Positions 28,312-37,744 of a stretch of DNA of 64,000 nucleotides are shown in pieces (positions within the stretch are counted from its first letter, which is position 1; each line of letters opens with the position of its first letter). A program made the position numbers and the translations under genes. Source of the DNA: Pseudomonas sp. GR 6-02 (GTDB lineage Bacteria; Pseudomonadota; Gammaproteobacteria; Pseudomonadales; Pseudomonadaceae); NCBI RefSeq assembly GCF_001655615.1, contig NZ_CP011567.1:4721001-4785000 (forward strand), read 5' to 3'. The notes beneath the pieces are model-generated. The model searched no databases. It worked only from the letters and a program-made list of their open reading frames with translations, and had not been told where the DNA came from.

Positions 28312-28364
28312 TTGTCCTCGGCGGGCAACAATTCAGTTAAATGCGTAGGGGGTACGAGCGCCGG

Positions 28365-29333
28365 TCAGCGGCGCTCGATCGGCTCGATCACTTGCAACGC
28401 GAGGTTGCCTTTGTGCGAGCCCATCTTGACCTTGAAGGCCGGCACGCCGTTGGCGCGCATGATCATTTCTTCCGGCATCTCGACCGGGATCACGTCGCCG
28501 GGCTGCATGTGCAGGATGTCGCGAAGGCGCAGCTGGCGGCGGGCAACGGTGGCACCGATCGGTACGTCGACGTCCAGCACGTCCTGGCGCAAGGCGTTGA
28601 TCCAGCGCTCGTCCTGATCGTCGAGGTCCGACTGGAAGCCGGCATCGAGCATCTCGCGCACCGGCTCGATCATCGAGTACGGCATGGTCACGTGCAGGTC
28701 GCCGCCACCGCCATCGAGTTCGATGTGGAACGTCGACACCACAATGGCTTCGCTCGGCCCGACGATGTTGGCCATGGCCGGGTTCACTTCCGAGTTGATG
28801 TACTCGAAGTTCACTTCCATGATCGCCTGCCAGGCTTCCTTCAAATCGACGAAAGCCTGTTCCAGCACCATGCGCACCACACGCAGTTCGGTGGGGGTGA
28901 ATTCACGCCCTTCGATCTTCGCGTGACGGCCGTCGCCGCCGAAGAAGTTGTCCACCAGCTTGAACACCAGTTTGGCGTCGAGGATGAACAGCGCGGTGCC
29001 GCGCAGCGGCTTGATCTTGACCAGGTTGAGGCTGGTCGGCACGTACAGCGAGTGCACGTATTCACCGAACTTCATCACCTGCACGCCACCGACGGCAACG
29101 TCCGCCGAGCGGCGCAGCATGTTGAACATGCTGATGCGGGTGTAGCGGGCGAAACGCTCGTTGATCATTTCCAGCGTCGGCATGCGTCCACGGACGATGC
29201 GATCCTGGCTGGTCAGGTCGTAGCTTTTGACACTGCCGGGCTCGGCAGCGTTATCGGTCTGTACCAGACCATCGTCGACGCCATGCAACAGCGCATCGAT
29301 CTCATCCTGGGACAGCAGGTCCTGCACGGCCAT
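28365..29333 (-). CDS. fliM: Flagellar C-ring switch protein FliM
   Basis: A 322-residue switch protein that binds CheY-P through the N-terminal peptide LLSQDEIDALLHG. The middle CheC-like domain includes GGVQVMKFGEYVHSLY and FKLVDNFFGGDG; the C-terminal SpoA domain includes VPIGATVARRQLRLRDIL. Lies nine bases after fliL in the standard order. Confidence 0.97.
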   Translation of the reverse strand: MAVQDLLSQDEIDALLHGVDDGLVQTDNAAEPGSVKSYDLTSQDRIVRGRMPTLEMINERFARYTRISMFNMLRRSADVAVGGVQVMKFGEYVHSLYVPTSLNLVKIKPLRGTALFILDAKLVFKLVDNFFGGDGRHAKIEGREFTPTELRVVRMVLEQAFVDLKEAWQAIMEVNFEYINSEVNPAMANIVGPSEAIVVSTFHIELDGGGGDLHVTMPYSMIEPVREMLDAGFQSDLDDQDERWINALRQDVLDVDVPIGATVARRQLRLRDILHMQPGDVIPVEMPEEMIMRANGVPAFKVKMGSHKGNLALQVIEPIERR

Positions 29334-29342
29334 GTCGTGTTC

Positions 29343-29843
29343 CTACTGCAGTACGAAATTAGTGAAAAGCAACTGTTCGATCACCACTTTGCCCAGCTCT
29401 TTCTGCGCCACTTCCTGAACGCTGGCCGTGGCTTTCTGACGCAACATCTCCTGGCCGACCGGGGTCGCCAGCGTGGCGAAATCCTGACCGGAAAACAGCA
29501 TGACCAGGTTATTGCGGATCACTGGCATGTGGACTTTGAGCGCCTCCAGATCAGCCTGATTACGCCCCTGCATGGTGATGCTCACCTGCATGTAGCGCTG
29601 ACGGCCGTTCTGGGTGTAGTTGGCCACGAAGGCTGGAGCCATTGGCTCGAAGATCGCCGGCTGCTTGCCGACCACAGCGGTTTCAGTCGCGGCGGCAGGC
29701 TTGCTCTGGGCGCCGTGCATGAAGAACCAGGTCGCCCCCACGGACAAGCCGATCGCGAGCAGCAGGGCCACGACGATCACAATGATCAGCTTGATTTTGC
29801 CTTTGGTTGCGGGGTCTTTTACTACTGCTTCACTCTTCGCCAT
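29343..29843 (-). CDS. fliL: Flagellar basal body-associated protein FliL
   Basis: A 166-residue bitopic inner-membrane protein near the stators. A lysine-rich cytoplasmic N-terminus, one membrane helix (IKLIIVIVVALLLAIGLSVG) and a periplasmic stomatin/SPFH-like domain ending LGKVVIEQLLFTNFVLQ are visible. First gene of the fliL operon, preceded by a sigma54-type element. Confidence 0.96.
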   Translation of the reverse strand: MAKSEAVVKDPATKGKIKLIIVIVVALLLAIGLSVGATWFFMHGAQSKPAAATETAVVGKQPAIFEPMAPAFVANYTQNGRQRYMQVSITMQGRNQADLEALKVHMPVIRNNLVMLFSGQDFATLATPVGQEMLRQKATASVQEVAQKELGKVVIEQLLFTNFVLQ

Positions 29844-29893
29844 GCCAATAATCCGTCACTATTCGGGTTTTCACAGTCGCACGGCAAGGCAAG

Positions 29894-29909
29894 AGCAAGT
29901 GTTATGCCA
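29894..29909 (-). promoter_or_regulatory. Sigma54 promoter of fliL operon
   Basis: Minus strand TGGCATAACACTTGCT has GG and GC ten bases apart, a near-consensus -24/-12 element. It lies about 50 bases upstream of the fliL ATG. Confidence 0.8.
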
Positions 29910-29954
29910 GAAGTGTCTGGGGCTATGTGGAGGCGGCAGGCAGGCAACGAAAAT

Positions 29955-30039
29955 AAAAAGATCGCAGCCTTCGGCAGCTCCTGCATTTGGATGGTGTACA
30001 CCCGTAGATACAAGGAGCTGGCGAAGGCTGCGATCTTTT
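29955..30039. repeat. REP-like inverted repeat downstream of fliK
   Basis: Arms 29955-29985 and 30009-30039 are inverted complements (AAAAGATCGCAGCCTTCG / CGAAGGCTGCGATCTTTT). Lying just after the fliK stop on the minus strand, the hairpin ends in TTTT and can work as a terminator between fliK and the fliL promoter. Confidence 0.85.
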
Positions 30040-30058
30040 GAGGGGGCGTCCTGATTTA

Positions 30059-31438
30059 TCAGGCGTAATAATCGACCGCGCTGGTGCCGATCACGCTGGT
30101 GGTGTTGGCGGCCACATCAGCGACCGTCGCAGGAAGCTCTTCATCCATCGAATCGAGGCGACCGCCACTGGCATTGGTGCGCCCGCCCTGCCCCTGTTGA
30201 GCCTGTTCCTGCCCCTGGCCCTGCCAGCCACGGGACTGATCGGAAACGTTGACGTCGACCTGGCCCATGCCCTGCTGCGCGAACATGTCTCGCAGGCGAT
30301 GCATTTGCCCGTCGAGTGCTTCGCGAACGCTTGGGTGAGCGCTCATGAAGGTCACTTGGGTCTGCTGATCCGGAACCATGTTCACCCGAATATCGAGGCG
30401 TCCCAGTTCGGCCGGTTGCAACTGGATATCCGCCGCCTTGAGATTGGCGCTGGACAGGTACATGACCCGGTTGACCACCTCTTCGGTCCAACCGCTCTGA
30501 TGCATGGCGATCGGTTGGTTCACCGGCAATGCATTGGCAGTCTTGGGTGTTGCCGCTTGGGTCAGAGCCGCCAGACGATTGGCGAAGTCATCGACACGGG
30601 TGTCGCTGCTGGCGGACTTGAGATCCTTGAGGCCGTCATCGATCAGGCCACTGAACGCCTTCTCGCCGCCCTGGCTGGTGCTGTCCTGATCAGCCTGCAC
30701 GTCGAGCATGCTCGCCATGCCTGCAGCAAAGTTCTGTGCCGAGGTCAGCTCGCCGTCGACGTGAGCCTGAGTCGGCGCCGCTTTTGGCTGAGCCTGGCTG
30801 GCGGCCGAAACGTGCCCGCTCTGCTCCAACGCCATACGCACGGCCGGCAGCGCATCAAGAGGATCGGCTTCGGGATCGAAATCAGGATCGGTGGTCGCAG
30901 CGGCCGGCGTCGCTGTTGCGGTAACGGCGGCCGCGACGGGTGCTTGTACGGTTGACTGCACAGCGGCGACAACCGGTGGGGTTTCCGGTACAGGGGCTGG
31001 CAGCACCGGCTGCACCACTTGCATCAACGCCGGATCGAGGGCTGGATCGAGGGCTGGATCGACAGGCGCGGTATCGACTACCGGCGTCGTCGGCTCAGCG
31101 GTATCCGGCGCGTCATCGCTGGCGGTCTTGTCATCGGCCTGCGCCGGTTTATCGGCGGGCAAGGATTTGCCGCTATCGGCAACCGTCGGTTCCTGGGCGG
31201 CAGACGAGTCGTTGCCCACGTCCTTTTTGCCAGTGTTGTCCGAGGCTTTGTCACGTACAGGTTTAGCCGATCCGTCCGCCGTAGCCGAAGGCTTGTTCTG
31301 GGCTTGATTGGCGTAGACCTCAGCGAAGCTGGACGCCTTGTCCCCGGGCTCAACCGTCGACGCCGGTGTATTGGCGGACGCGGCTTGAGTCTTGGCCGCA
31401 GCAGCGGCCTGAATAAGAATGTTGGGGGTAACGGGCAT
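30059..31438 (-). CDS. fliK: Flagellar hook-length control protein FliK
   Basis: A 459-residue secreted ruler. Residues 1-230 are an Ala/Pro/Thr/Asp-rich low-complexity stretch. The C-terminal Flg_hook domain (about residues 320-420) has LKAADIQLQPAELGRLDIRVN and FMSAHPSVREALDGQMHRLR, and a Gln/Gly-rich tail follows. I start at MPVTPNILIQAAAAAK; the upstream in-frame start would run into the promoter. A sigma54-type element lies about 60 bases upstream. Confidence 0.93.
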   Translation of the reverse strand: MPVTPNILIQAAAAAKTQAASANTPASTVEPGDKASSFAEVYANQAQNKPSATADGSAKPVRDKASDNTGKKDVGNDSSAAQEPTVADSGKSLPADKPAQADDKTASDDAPDTAEPTTPVVDTAPVDPALDPALDPALMQVVQPVLPAPVPETPPVVAAVQSTVQAPVAAAVTATATPAAATTDPDFDPEADPLDALPAVRMALEQSGHVSAASQAQPKAAPTQAHVDGELTSAQNFAAGMASMLDVQADQDSTSQGGEKAFSGLIDDGLKDLKSASSDTRVDDFANRLAALTQAATPKTANALPVNQPIAMHQSGWTEEVVNRVMYLSSANLKAADIQLQPAELGRLDIRVNMVPDQQTQVTFMSAHPSVREALDGQMHRLRDMFAQQGMGQVDVNVSDQSRGWQGQGQEQAQQGQGGRTNASGGRLDSMDEELPATVADVAANTTSVIGTSAVDYYA

Positions 31439-31488
31439 GGAACGGTCTCCGCTGCACTGGGATCGTAGGTACAGTTGAGTGAGTTGAC

Positions 31489-31504
31489 TGCAAGGGTCGA
31501 GCCA
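31489..31504 (-). promoter_or_regulatory. Sigma54 promoter of fliK
   Basis: Minus strand TGGCTCGACCCTTGCA fits the -24/-12 consensus with correct GG-N10-GC spacing, about 50-65 bases upstream of the fliK ATG. It separates fliK transcription from hptB upstream. Confidence 0.75.
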
Positions 31505-31543
31505 GCTTTGTTCGCTGGCCGCCAAAAGCGCTGGATGGTTGTC

Positions 31544-31891
31544 TTATTCAGCCAGGGAACGTTGGCGCTCTGCCTCAAAAAGCGGTCGAACAATCGCGAA
31601 TTCGCCGTCGATCTCTCCAACCAGCGCTTCTATGCCTTCGAGTTTTTTCTCTTTGGCTCGCTGCTCCAGCTCATGGCACAGCTCAGCCAACCGAGTCGCG
31701 CCCATGTTGCTGCTGCTGCCCTTGAAACTGTGCGCCGTGGCACCTAACCGATCGGCATCGTCAGCCTTGCGCAGCAAGCTCAATCGCTCTTCGGAATCGC
31801 TGAGAAAGGTATCGAGCAATTCTGGATACCCATCCTCCATAACTTCTTGCAACGCGCTCAGCACGTCACGATCCAGATGTGTGTTGTCCAC
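31544..31891 (-). CDS. hptB: Histidine phosphotransfer protein HptB
   Basis: A 115-residue single Hpt domain. The phosphohistidine is His54 in TAHSFKGSSSNMGA. With hsbR and hsbA upstream, it corresponds to HptB, which relays phosphate from hybrid kinases to HsbR and influences swimming, swarming and biofilm in P. aeruginosa. The three genes sit between fliJ and fliK, unlike their stand-alone flgM-linked place in P. aeruginosa. Confidence 0.9.
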   Translation of the reverse strand: MDNTHLDRDVLSALQEVMEDGYPELLDTFLSDSEERLSLLRKADDADRLGATAHSFKGSSSNMGATRLAELCHELEQRAKEKKLEGIEALVGEIDGEFAIVRPLFEAERQRSLAE

Positions 31892-31923
31892 TTGTTCACT
31901 CCTTTGATCAAGAATGCCCGGGA

Positions 31924-33627
31924 TTATGCCTGAGCCTCCCAGAAAAACTCCACGCGAGCACTGCGCCCATTATCGGACCAGCTCGCATGATGACTCAACT
32001 GTCGGATCAAACTGACTCCACGTCCCGACAAACGGACATCATCGACGGGACGCTCCATCACCCGCACCACATCGAAGCCCTTGCCACTGTCTTCGACTCG
32101 AACAGTCAGGCAACCACCTTCGCCTTTGGGCGTCACCTGCAAATGTACCCGCACATAGCCGTCCTGCAATTCGTCCAGGCGCGCACTGCGCTGCTGATAA
32201 TAACGCGCAAAACCCGAAGCATCGCGCTTGAGACTCGAATCCAGACCTAGCACGCCATGCTCCAGGGCGTTGGAGTAAAGCTCTGCCAGCACACTGTAGA
32301 GCGCACCACTTTGAGCGCGCAGGCCGTGCACCTCAAACAGCAATTGCAACAGGTACGGCAGCGGGTTGAAGCGTTTGAGGGTGGCGGCGCGAAATTCGAA
32401 ACTCACCGACCAGTCCAGCGGGCAGGACTGACCGCTGTCGGAATATACCGGTGCTGGCGGGCTCAGTTGCGCCGCATCCAACAGGCTGACCTCAACCATG
32501 CTCACGTCATCGCGAGCCTCGCCGCGAAAGTCCCGCAGAGCCTGCTCGATTTCTTCGAACAGCGCATCGGGCTGACGATTGGCTGCAAACACCTGCTCCA
32601 ATCGCTCTACGCCAAATAACTGCTCATTGGCATCGCAAGTATCGATCACTCCATCAGACAACAGGAACACCCGATCCCCGACAGCCATCGGGAACACCTC
32701 GGTGCGGTCATCGAAGGTTTGCGGGCTCAGCACACCCAGCGGCAAGTGCCGTGCCGTGAGCGCTGTACGCTCGCCGCTGGTGGCGTTGTGCAAATAGCCG
32801 TCCGGCATCCCGCCGTTCCAGACCTCCACCGACCCTCGCTGAAAGCTCAGGCGCAGCAGGGTCGCGCAGCAGAACATGTCGACCGGCAGGATACGTTTGA
32901 GTTTGGCGTTCATCTCGCGCAGGGTTTCGGACAAGCCATAACCCTTGGCGGTCATGCCATAGAAAACTTCGGCCAACGGCATGGCACCGACAGCGGCCGG
33001 CAAACCATGGCCGGTGAAATCACCGAGCAACACATGCATGTCGCCGACCGGGGTAAACGCGGCCAGCAACAGATCACCGTTGAACAGCGCATAGGGCGAT
33101 TGCAGATAACGGATGTTCGGCGCATTCAGGCAACCGGAGTGGGCCACCTTGTCGAACACGGCTTTGGCCACTCGCTGCTCGTTGAGCAGGTAATCATGGT
33201 GCCTGGCGATCAGGTCGCGCTGCTCCAGCACCGTGGCCTGCAAACGCCGCAGGCGGTCCATTGCCTTGATCTTGGCCGCGAGGATCACCTGGTTGTAAGG
33301 CTTTGCCAGAAAGTCGTCGCCCCCGGCCTCCAGACAACGAGCCAGGGCTTCGCTTTCGGTCAGCGACGTCAGAAAGATGATCGGCACCAGGGTTTCGCCG
33401 GCCAGCGCCTTGATCTGCTGCGCAGCCTCGAAGCCATCCATCACCGGCATCATGGCGTCCATCAGCACCAGGTGCGGCCGCTGCGAGCGAAACGCCTCGA
33501 CCGCCTCGGCGCCATTACTGGCTGTCAGCACTTCATGACCCTGACGACGGACGATAGTCGACAGCAGCATACGATCGGCCGCACTGTCTTCGGCGATCAG
33601 AATCGTCAGCGGCTCGAGCGGCTGCAT
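31924..33627 (-). CDS. hsbR: Response regulator/PP2C phosphatase-kinase HsbR
   Basis: A three-module protein of 567 residues. A receiver domain (Asp57 in LVLMDAMMPVMDG) is followed by a PP2C/SpoIIE phosphatase domain (residues about 185-390: GDFTGHGLPAAVGAMPLAEVF, VFLLSDGVIDTCD, RDDVSMVEV) and a C-terminal HATPase like RsbW (ELYSNALEHGVLGLD, VEDSGKGFD). HptB phosphorylates the receiver; the output domains phosphorylate or dephosphorylate the STAS protein HsbA. Starts five bases after hsbA; a TTG three codons upstream is an alternative start. Confidence 0.92.
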   Translation of the reverse strand: MQPLEPLTILIAEDSAADRMLLSTIVRRQGHEVLTASNGAEAVEAFRSQRPHLVLMDAMMPVMDGFEAAQQIKALAGETLVPIIFLTSLTESEALARCLEAGGDDFLAKPYNQVILAAKIKAMDRLRRLQATVLEQRDLIARHHDYLLNEQRVAKAVFDKVAHSGCLNAPNIRYLQSPYALFNGDLLLAAFTPVGDMHVLLGDFTGHGLPAAVGAMPLAEVFYGMTAKGYGLSETLREMNAKLKRILPVDMFCCATLLRLSFQRGSVEVWNGGMPDGYLHNATSGERTALTARHLPLGVLSPQTFDDRTEVFPMAVGDRVFLLSDGVIDTCDANEQLFGVERLEQVFAANRQPDALFEEIEQALRDFRGEARDDVSMVEVSLLDAAQLSPPAPVYSDSGQSCPLDWSVSFEFRAATLKRFNPLPYLLQLLFEVHGLRAQSGALYSVLAELYSNALEHGVLGLDSSLKRDASGFARYYQQRSARLDELQDGYVRVHLQVTPKGEGGCLTVRVEDSGKGFDVVRVMERPVDDVRLSGRGVSLIRQLSHHASWSDNGRSARVEFFWEAQA

Positions 33628-33632
33628 GACAG

Positions 33633-33938
33633 TCAACTGATGTCGAACAGCTTGTCGAAGTTGGAGATGGCGAGGATTTTCTTCACATCGCTACTGCTGT
33701 TGACGACACGAATATCGGAGTTGTCGCCACCGGCGTGATCGCGCAGCAAAAGCAACATGCCCAGCGCCGAACTGTCGAGATACGTGGCGTCCTTCAGATC
33801 TACGACGATGGACTCGGGTTTCTGGTTGAGTCGCTCGTAGGACTCACGAAACTCCTGATGACGACCGAAATCGAATCGCCCCTTAACCGAAATCGTCAAC
33901 TTTTGCCCATCCGGGGATACTTCTGTAACGACTGACAT
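33633..33938 (-). CDS. hsbA: Anti-anti-sigma factor HsbA (STAS)
   Basis: A 101-residue STAS-domain protein. The phosphorylatable serine is Ser56 in ATYLDSSALGMLLLL. By homology, unphosphorylated HsbA binds the anti-sigma factor FlgM and thus frees FliA, while the phosphorylated form signals through a diguanylate cyclase; no such cyclase gene lies in this window. First gene of hsbA-hsbR-hptB. Confidence 0.92.
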   Translation of the reverse strand: MSVVTEVSPDGQKLTISVKGRFDFGRHQEFRESYERLNQKPESIVVDLKDATYLDSSALGMLLLLRDHAGGDNSDIRVVNSSSDVKKILAISNFDKLFDIS

Positions 33939-34010
33939 TTCACGGCTTCCTTGTCATTGGCGAACGTACGTGTACAAGGTTTAGCACTTGCCGGGGGCTG
34001 GGGCAAGGTC

Positions 34011-34093
34011 AAAAGATCGCAGCCTTCGACAGCGTCTCCGGAATCAGGTTTGCATGCACCCGTGCAGGTGCTGCCGCAGGCTGCAATCCTTTG
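34011..34093. repeat. REP-like inverted repeat downstream of fliJ
   Basis: Arms 34011-34033 and about 34070-34093 are an imperfect inverted pair (AAAAGATCGCAGCCTTCGACAGC / GCTGCCGCAGGCTGCAATCCTTT) of the same family as 9452-9546 and 29955-30039. It lies between fliJ and hsbA and may end the fliE-J transcript. Confidence 0.8.
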
Positions 34094-34103
34094 AAACCAA
34101 CAC

Positions 34104-34553
34104 TCAATACGAATCCTGACGCGGCAACCGCTGGGACAATTCATCCAGCAACTTCTGCTCGCGCTTGTCTTCCAGTTGCCGTGCCTCATCCATGTAGCGC
34201 TGAACCAGTTTGCGCAAGCCTTCGACCCGGGCAAATGCCTGTTGCCAGGCTTCTCGGGCCTTGTTCAGGTTGTTTTGATGCCAGTTCAGGCTCTGGCGCT
34301 GCTGGTCGATGGCCGTGCCCAATTGCGCGAGAAAACCCTGATAGCCCAGCAGCCACTGACCCGAAACGCCGCCGCTGCCGCGCACGATCCATTGTTCCTG
34401 GTAGTCGAGACGGAAGGCTTCGAGGTCGGCGAGTTTGCTTTCCGCCAAACGAACCTGGCCCTGGAAGTGCCCCAGGCGCTGGACGGCGGTTTTCTCGGCC
34501 TTTTCAGCCATGTCCACCACAGGCGCCAGGCGTACCGCGCGACTCGAGGCCAT
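34104..34553 (-). CDS. fliJ: Flagellar export chaperone FliJ
   Basis: A 149-residue coiled-coil protein with heptad-like Leu/Gln pattern throughout. The C-terminal segment LDELSQRLPRQDSY and its location six bases after fliI mark FliJ. It couples the FliI ATPase to the FlhA gate. Confidence 0.93.
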   Translation of the reverse strand: MASSRAVRLAPVVDMAEKAEKTAVQRLGHFQGQVRLAESKLADLEAFRLDYQEQWIVRGSGGVSGQWLLGYQGFLAQLGTAIDQQRQSLNWHQNNLNKAREAWQQAFARVEGLRKLVQRYMDEARQLEDKREQKLLDELSQRLPRQDSY

Positions 34554-34559
34554 GACCGG

Positions 34560-35918
34560 TTAACCGCCTGGCGCTGGCGCGAAGACCGAAGCAAGATGGT
34601 TTTCGCTGGCGCCCATGCTGATGTTGTCGTTCAAGCCCTGGCGCAGGTACAGGGACATGGCCGGTTGCAGATTGATCGCTGTGTCGGTTTCCCGGTCACC
34701 GCCGGGCACGTAGGCGCCGACACTGATCAGGTCGCGGCTCTGCTGATAGCGCGACCAGTATTGCTTGAACATCTGCGCGTGGTTCAGGTGTTTGATACCG
34801 ACCACCGACGGCATGACCCGACTGATGGACGCTTCGATGTCGATGGCCGGGTAATGCCCTTCCTCGGCCAGACGCCGGGACAGCACGATGTGCCCGTCAA
34901 GCACGCCCCGCGCCGAGTCGGCGATCGGGTCCTGTTGGTCATCGCCTTCAGACAATACCGTGTAGAACGCGGTGATCGAGCCGCCGCCCTTTTCGGCGTT
35001 ACCGGCCCGCTCCACCAGTTTCGGCAACTTGGCAAACACCGACGGCGGATAGCCCTTGGTCGCCGGCGGTTCGCCGATGGCCAGGGCGATTTCCCGCTGG
35101 GCCTGAGCGAAACGGGTCAGGGAATCCATCAGCAACAGGACATTCTTGCCCTTGTCGCGGAAATACTCGGCGATCCGCGTGCAGTACATGGCCGCGCGCA
35201 AACGCATCAGCGGCGCATCGTCCGCCGGCGAAGCCACCACCACCGAACGCTTGAGCCCTTCTTCACCGAGGATGTGCTCGATGAACTCTTTAACTTCTCG
35301 ACCCCGCTCACCGATCAGCCCGACCACGATAATGTCGGCCTCGGTGAAACGGGTCATCATGCCCAACAACACACTCTTGCCGACGCCGGTACCGGCGAAC
35401 AGCCCGAGGCGCTGACCGCGACCGACCGTCAACAAACCGTTGATGCAGCGAATGCCCACGTCAAGCGGCTGGCTGATCGGGTCACGCTTGAGCGGGTTGA
35501 TGGTCGGGCCGTCCATTGGCACCCAGTCTTCAGCCTTCATCCCGCCCTTGCCATCCAGCGCACGACCGGCGCCATCGAGCACCCGCCCGAGCATGCTCAT
35601 GCCCATCGGCAAGCGACCGTTGTCCGCCAGGGGAACCACGCGCGCGCCTGGCGCAATGCCGGCGACGCTGCCGACCGGCATCAGAAACACTTTGCTGCCG
35701 GAGAAGCCCATGACTTCGGCTTCGACCTGCACCGGGTGATAGCTGTCATCGTTGATGACCATGCAGCGGCTGCCCATGGCGGCGCGCAAGCCTTCGGCTT
35801 CGAGGGTCAGGCCGACCATACGCAACAGGCGACCTTCGAGGATCGGCGCGCCAGCCAGCTCCGTGGCCTCGGCGTAGCTGCCGAGGCGCTTGGCGAAGCT
35901 GGTGCGATCAAGGCGCAT
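34560..35918 (-). CDS. fliI: Flagellum-specific ATPase FliI
   Basis: A 452-residue F1-beta-like ATPase with Walker A AGTGVGKS, catalytic region [12 protein letters not shown] and Walker B region [20 protein letters not shown]. It powers export together with FliH and FliJ. It overlaps fliH by 11 bases. Confidence 0.97.
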   Translation of the reverse strand: MRLDRTSFAKRLGSYAEATELAGAPILEGRLLRMVGLTLEAEGLRAAMGSRCMVINDDSYHPVQVEAEVMGFSGSKVFLMPVGSVAGIAPGARVVPLADNGRLPMGMSMLGRVLDGAGRALDGKGGMKAEDWVPMDGPTINPLKRDPISQPLDVGIRCINGLLTVGRGQRLGLFAGTGVGKSVLLGMMTRFTEADIIVVGLIGERGREVKEFIEHILGEEGLKRSVVVASPADDAPLMRLRAAMYCTRIAEYFRDKGKNVLLLMDSLTRFAQAQREIALAIGEPPATKGYPPSVFAKLPKLVERAGNAEKGGGSITAFYTVLSEGDDQQDPIADSARGVLDGHIVLSRRLAEEGHYPAIDIEASISRVMPSVVGIKHLNHAQMFKQYWSRYQQSRDLISVGAYVPGGDRETDTAINLQPAMSLYLRQGLNDNISMGASENHLASVFAPAPGG

Positions 35919-36717
35919 CGGGATGGTCCAGTTCCGGTTCGACCGGGGTGACGGCAGGCTTCTTGTCGATCGGCAATTCCAGGCTGAGGTCCGGCGCGGC
36001 CGGGTGCAACGCCTGATCGTGCAATTGGTCGAACAGCTTGGCCATGACCTGGGTCACACGGGTTTCGATGGTCGCATCGATACGGCTGTGTTCGGTCTCG
36101 ACCCGGCAACCGCCCGGCAACAAGGACTCGTCCTCGACGATGCGCCAGGTTTCCTCATGGCGCTCGCGCAGGGCTTTGACCTGTTCGAAATCCTGCGGGT
36201 TGACGTACAACCGCACATTGCCCACGCCCAGTGGCAAGAGCTTGAGCGCTTCACGCATGACGTGTTCGATCTGCGTCGAGTCGATGGCCAGCTCGCGCTG
36301 AATAACCTGTTTGGTGATGTGCTGTACAAGGTCGACCAGCGACTTTTCGATCTGGGTGTCCTGCTCGGCAATGGGCTCGAACAGGTTGGCCATCAACTGT
36401 TCCAGGCAAGCGATCTTGGCCGTCAGGGCCACTTCGGCTTCCTGACGGACCTTGAGCGTGGTGCTATGGAAACCTTCTTTCTCGCCAACCGCGAAGCCTT
36501 CGTTGTAGGCCTCCTGGCGAATGCTTTCGAGCTCTTCGAGGGTCAGTGGCTGGACTTCCTCCAGCGGCACTTCTTCCATTTCCGGCGGTTCGGGTTCCGG
36601 TTCCGGCTCGGGTTCCGGCACAAACGGGTCGAAGCTGGGCAGCGCCCAGACATCGAAACCTGCGACGTTCTTGCCACGGATCAGGTCGGTCTGGGACTCA
36701 TCATGTTTGGACGACAT
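35908..36717 (-). CDS. fliH: Flagellar assembly protein FliH
   Basis: A 269-residue regulator of FliI. Residues about 34-48 are a Pro-Glu repeat ([11 protein letters not shown]), followed by a coiled-coil segment and a C-terminal domain that binds FliI (residues about 140-240: [20 protein letters not shown]). It lies seven bases after fliG. Confidence 0.94.
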   Translation of the reverse strand: MSSKHDESQTDLIRGKNVAGFDVWALPSFDPFVPEPEPEPEPEPPEMEEVPLEEVQPLTLEELESIRQEAYNEGFAVGEKEGFHSTTLKVRQEAEVALTAKIACLEQLMANLFEPIAEQDTQIEKSLVDLVQHITKQVIQRELAIDSTQIEHVMREALKLLPLGVGNVRLYVNPQDFEQVKALRERHEETWRIVEDESLLPGGCRVETEHSRIDATIETRVTQVMAKLFDQLHDQALHPAAPDLSLELPIDKKPAVTPVEPELDHPDAP

Positions 36718-36724
36718 AGTGACC

Positions 36725-37744
36725 TTAGATCATCTCTTCGCCGCCCTTCCCGCCGAGAACGATTTCTCCGGCTTCGGCCATACGGCGGGCAATGGTGAGG
36801 ATTTCTTTCTGCGCCGTTTCCACGTCGCTGACACGCACCGGGCCTTTGGCCTCGAGGTCGTCGCGCAACAGTTCGGCCGCTCGTTTGGACATGTTCTTGA
36901 AGATCTTTTCCTTGACGCCTTCGTCCGAGCCTTTGAGGGCCAGCACCAGGACGTCCGAGGACACCTCGCGCAACAGCGCCTGAATACCGCGGTCGTCGAC
37001 ATCGGACAGGTTGTTGAACACGAACATGAGGTCTTCGATCTGACCGGACAAGTCTTCGTCGACTTCGCGGATCGAGTCCATCAACTGACCTTCGATCGAG
37101 CTGTCGAGGAAGTTCATGATGTCTGCCGCGCGCTTGATGCCACCCAGGGTGGTGCGCGAGGCATTCGAGTTGCCGGAGAACTGCTTCTCGAGAATCTGGT
37201 TGAGCTCTTTCAGGGCCGCCGGCTGCACGGTGTTCAGCGAAGACACCCGCAGGATGATGTCCAGCCGCACCTTATGGTCGAAGTTGCCCAGCACTTCACC
37301 GGCCTGGTCCGGATCAAGGTACGCCACTACGATCGCCTGGATCTGCGGGTGCTCGTAGCGGATCACGTCGGCGACGGCGCGCGGTTCCATCCACTTCAGA
37401 CTGTCGAGGCCACTGGTGTTGCCGCCCAGCAGGATCCGGTCGATCAGGCCGTTGGCCTTGTCTTCGCCCAAGGCCTGGGTGAGCATTTTGCGCACGTAGT
37501 CATCGGAGCCGACGCCCAGGCTGGTCTGGTCGCCGACGATGTCGACGAACTCGCTCATGACCTGTTCGACCTGCTCGCGGTGCACGTTCCCCATCTGGGC
37601 CATGGCCACGCCCACACGCTGGACCTCTTTGGGCCCCATGTGGCGCAGCACTTGTGCGGCATCCGTAGAACCCAGGGACAGCAGCAGGATCGCGGCTTTA
37701 TCAACCCGGGACAGTTTGGCGACAGCGGCTCGGTTATCACTCAT
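36725..37744 (-). CDS. fliG: Flagellar motor switch protein FliG
   Basis: A 339-residue rotor protein. The middle domain has EHPQ (RYEHPQIQAIVVAYL) and the C-terminal torque domain has the charged helix (LSDVDDRGIQALLREV, FKNMSKRAAELLRDDLEA). The N-terminal domain binds FliF; its start overlaps the fliF stop by eight bases. Confidence 0.97.
   Translation of the reverse strand: MSDNRAAVAKLSRVDKAAILLLSLGSTDAAQVLRHMGPKEVQRVGVAMAQMGNVHREQVEQVMSEFVDIVGDQTSLGVGSDDYVRKMLTQALGEDKANGLIDRILLGGNTSGLDSLKWMEPRAVADVIRYEHPQIQAIVVAYLDPDQAGEVLGNFDHKVRLDIILRVSSLNTVQPAALKELNQILEKQFSGNSNASRTTLGGIKRAADIMNFLDSSIEGQLMDSIREVDEDLSGQIEDLMFVFNNLSDVDDRGIQALLREVSSDVLVLALKGSDEGVKEKIFKNMSKRAAELLRDDLEAKGPVRVSDVETAQKEILTIARRMAEAGEIVLGGKGGEEMI

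Noticed and set aside
28341..30041. 566-codon plus-strand frame opposite fliM/fliL
   Set aside because: Shadow frame with His-rich composition; it crosses the fliL promoter and a REP-like repeat.
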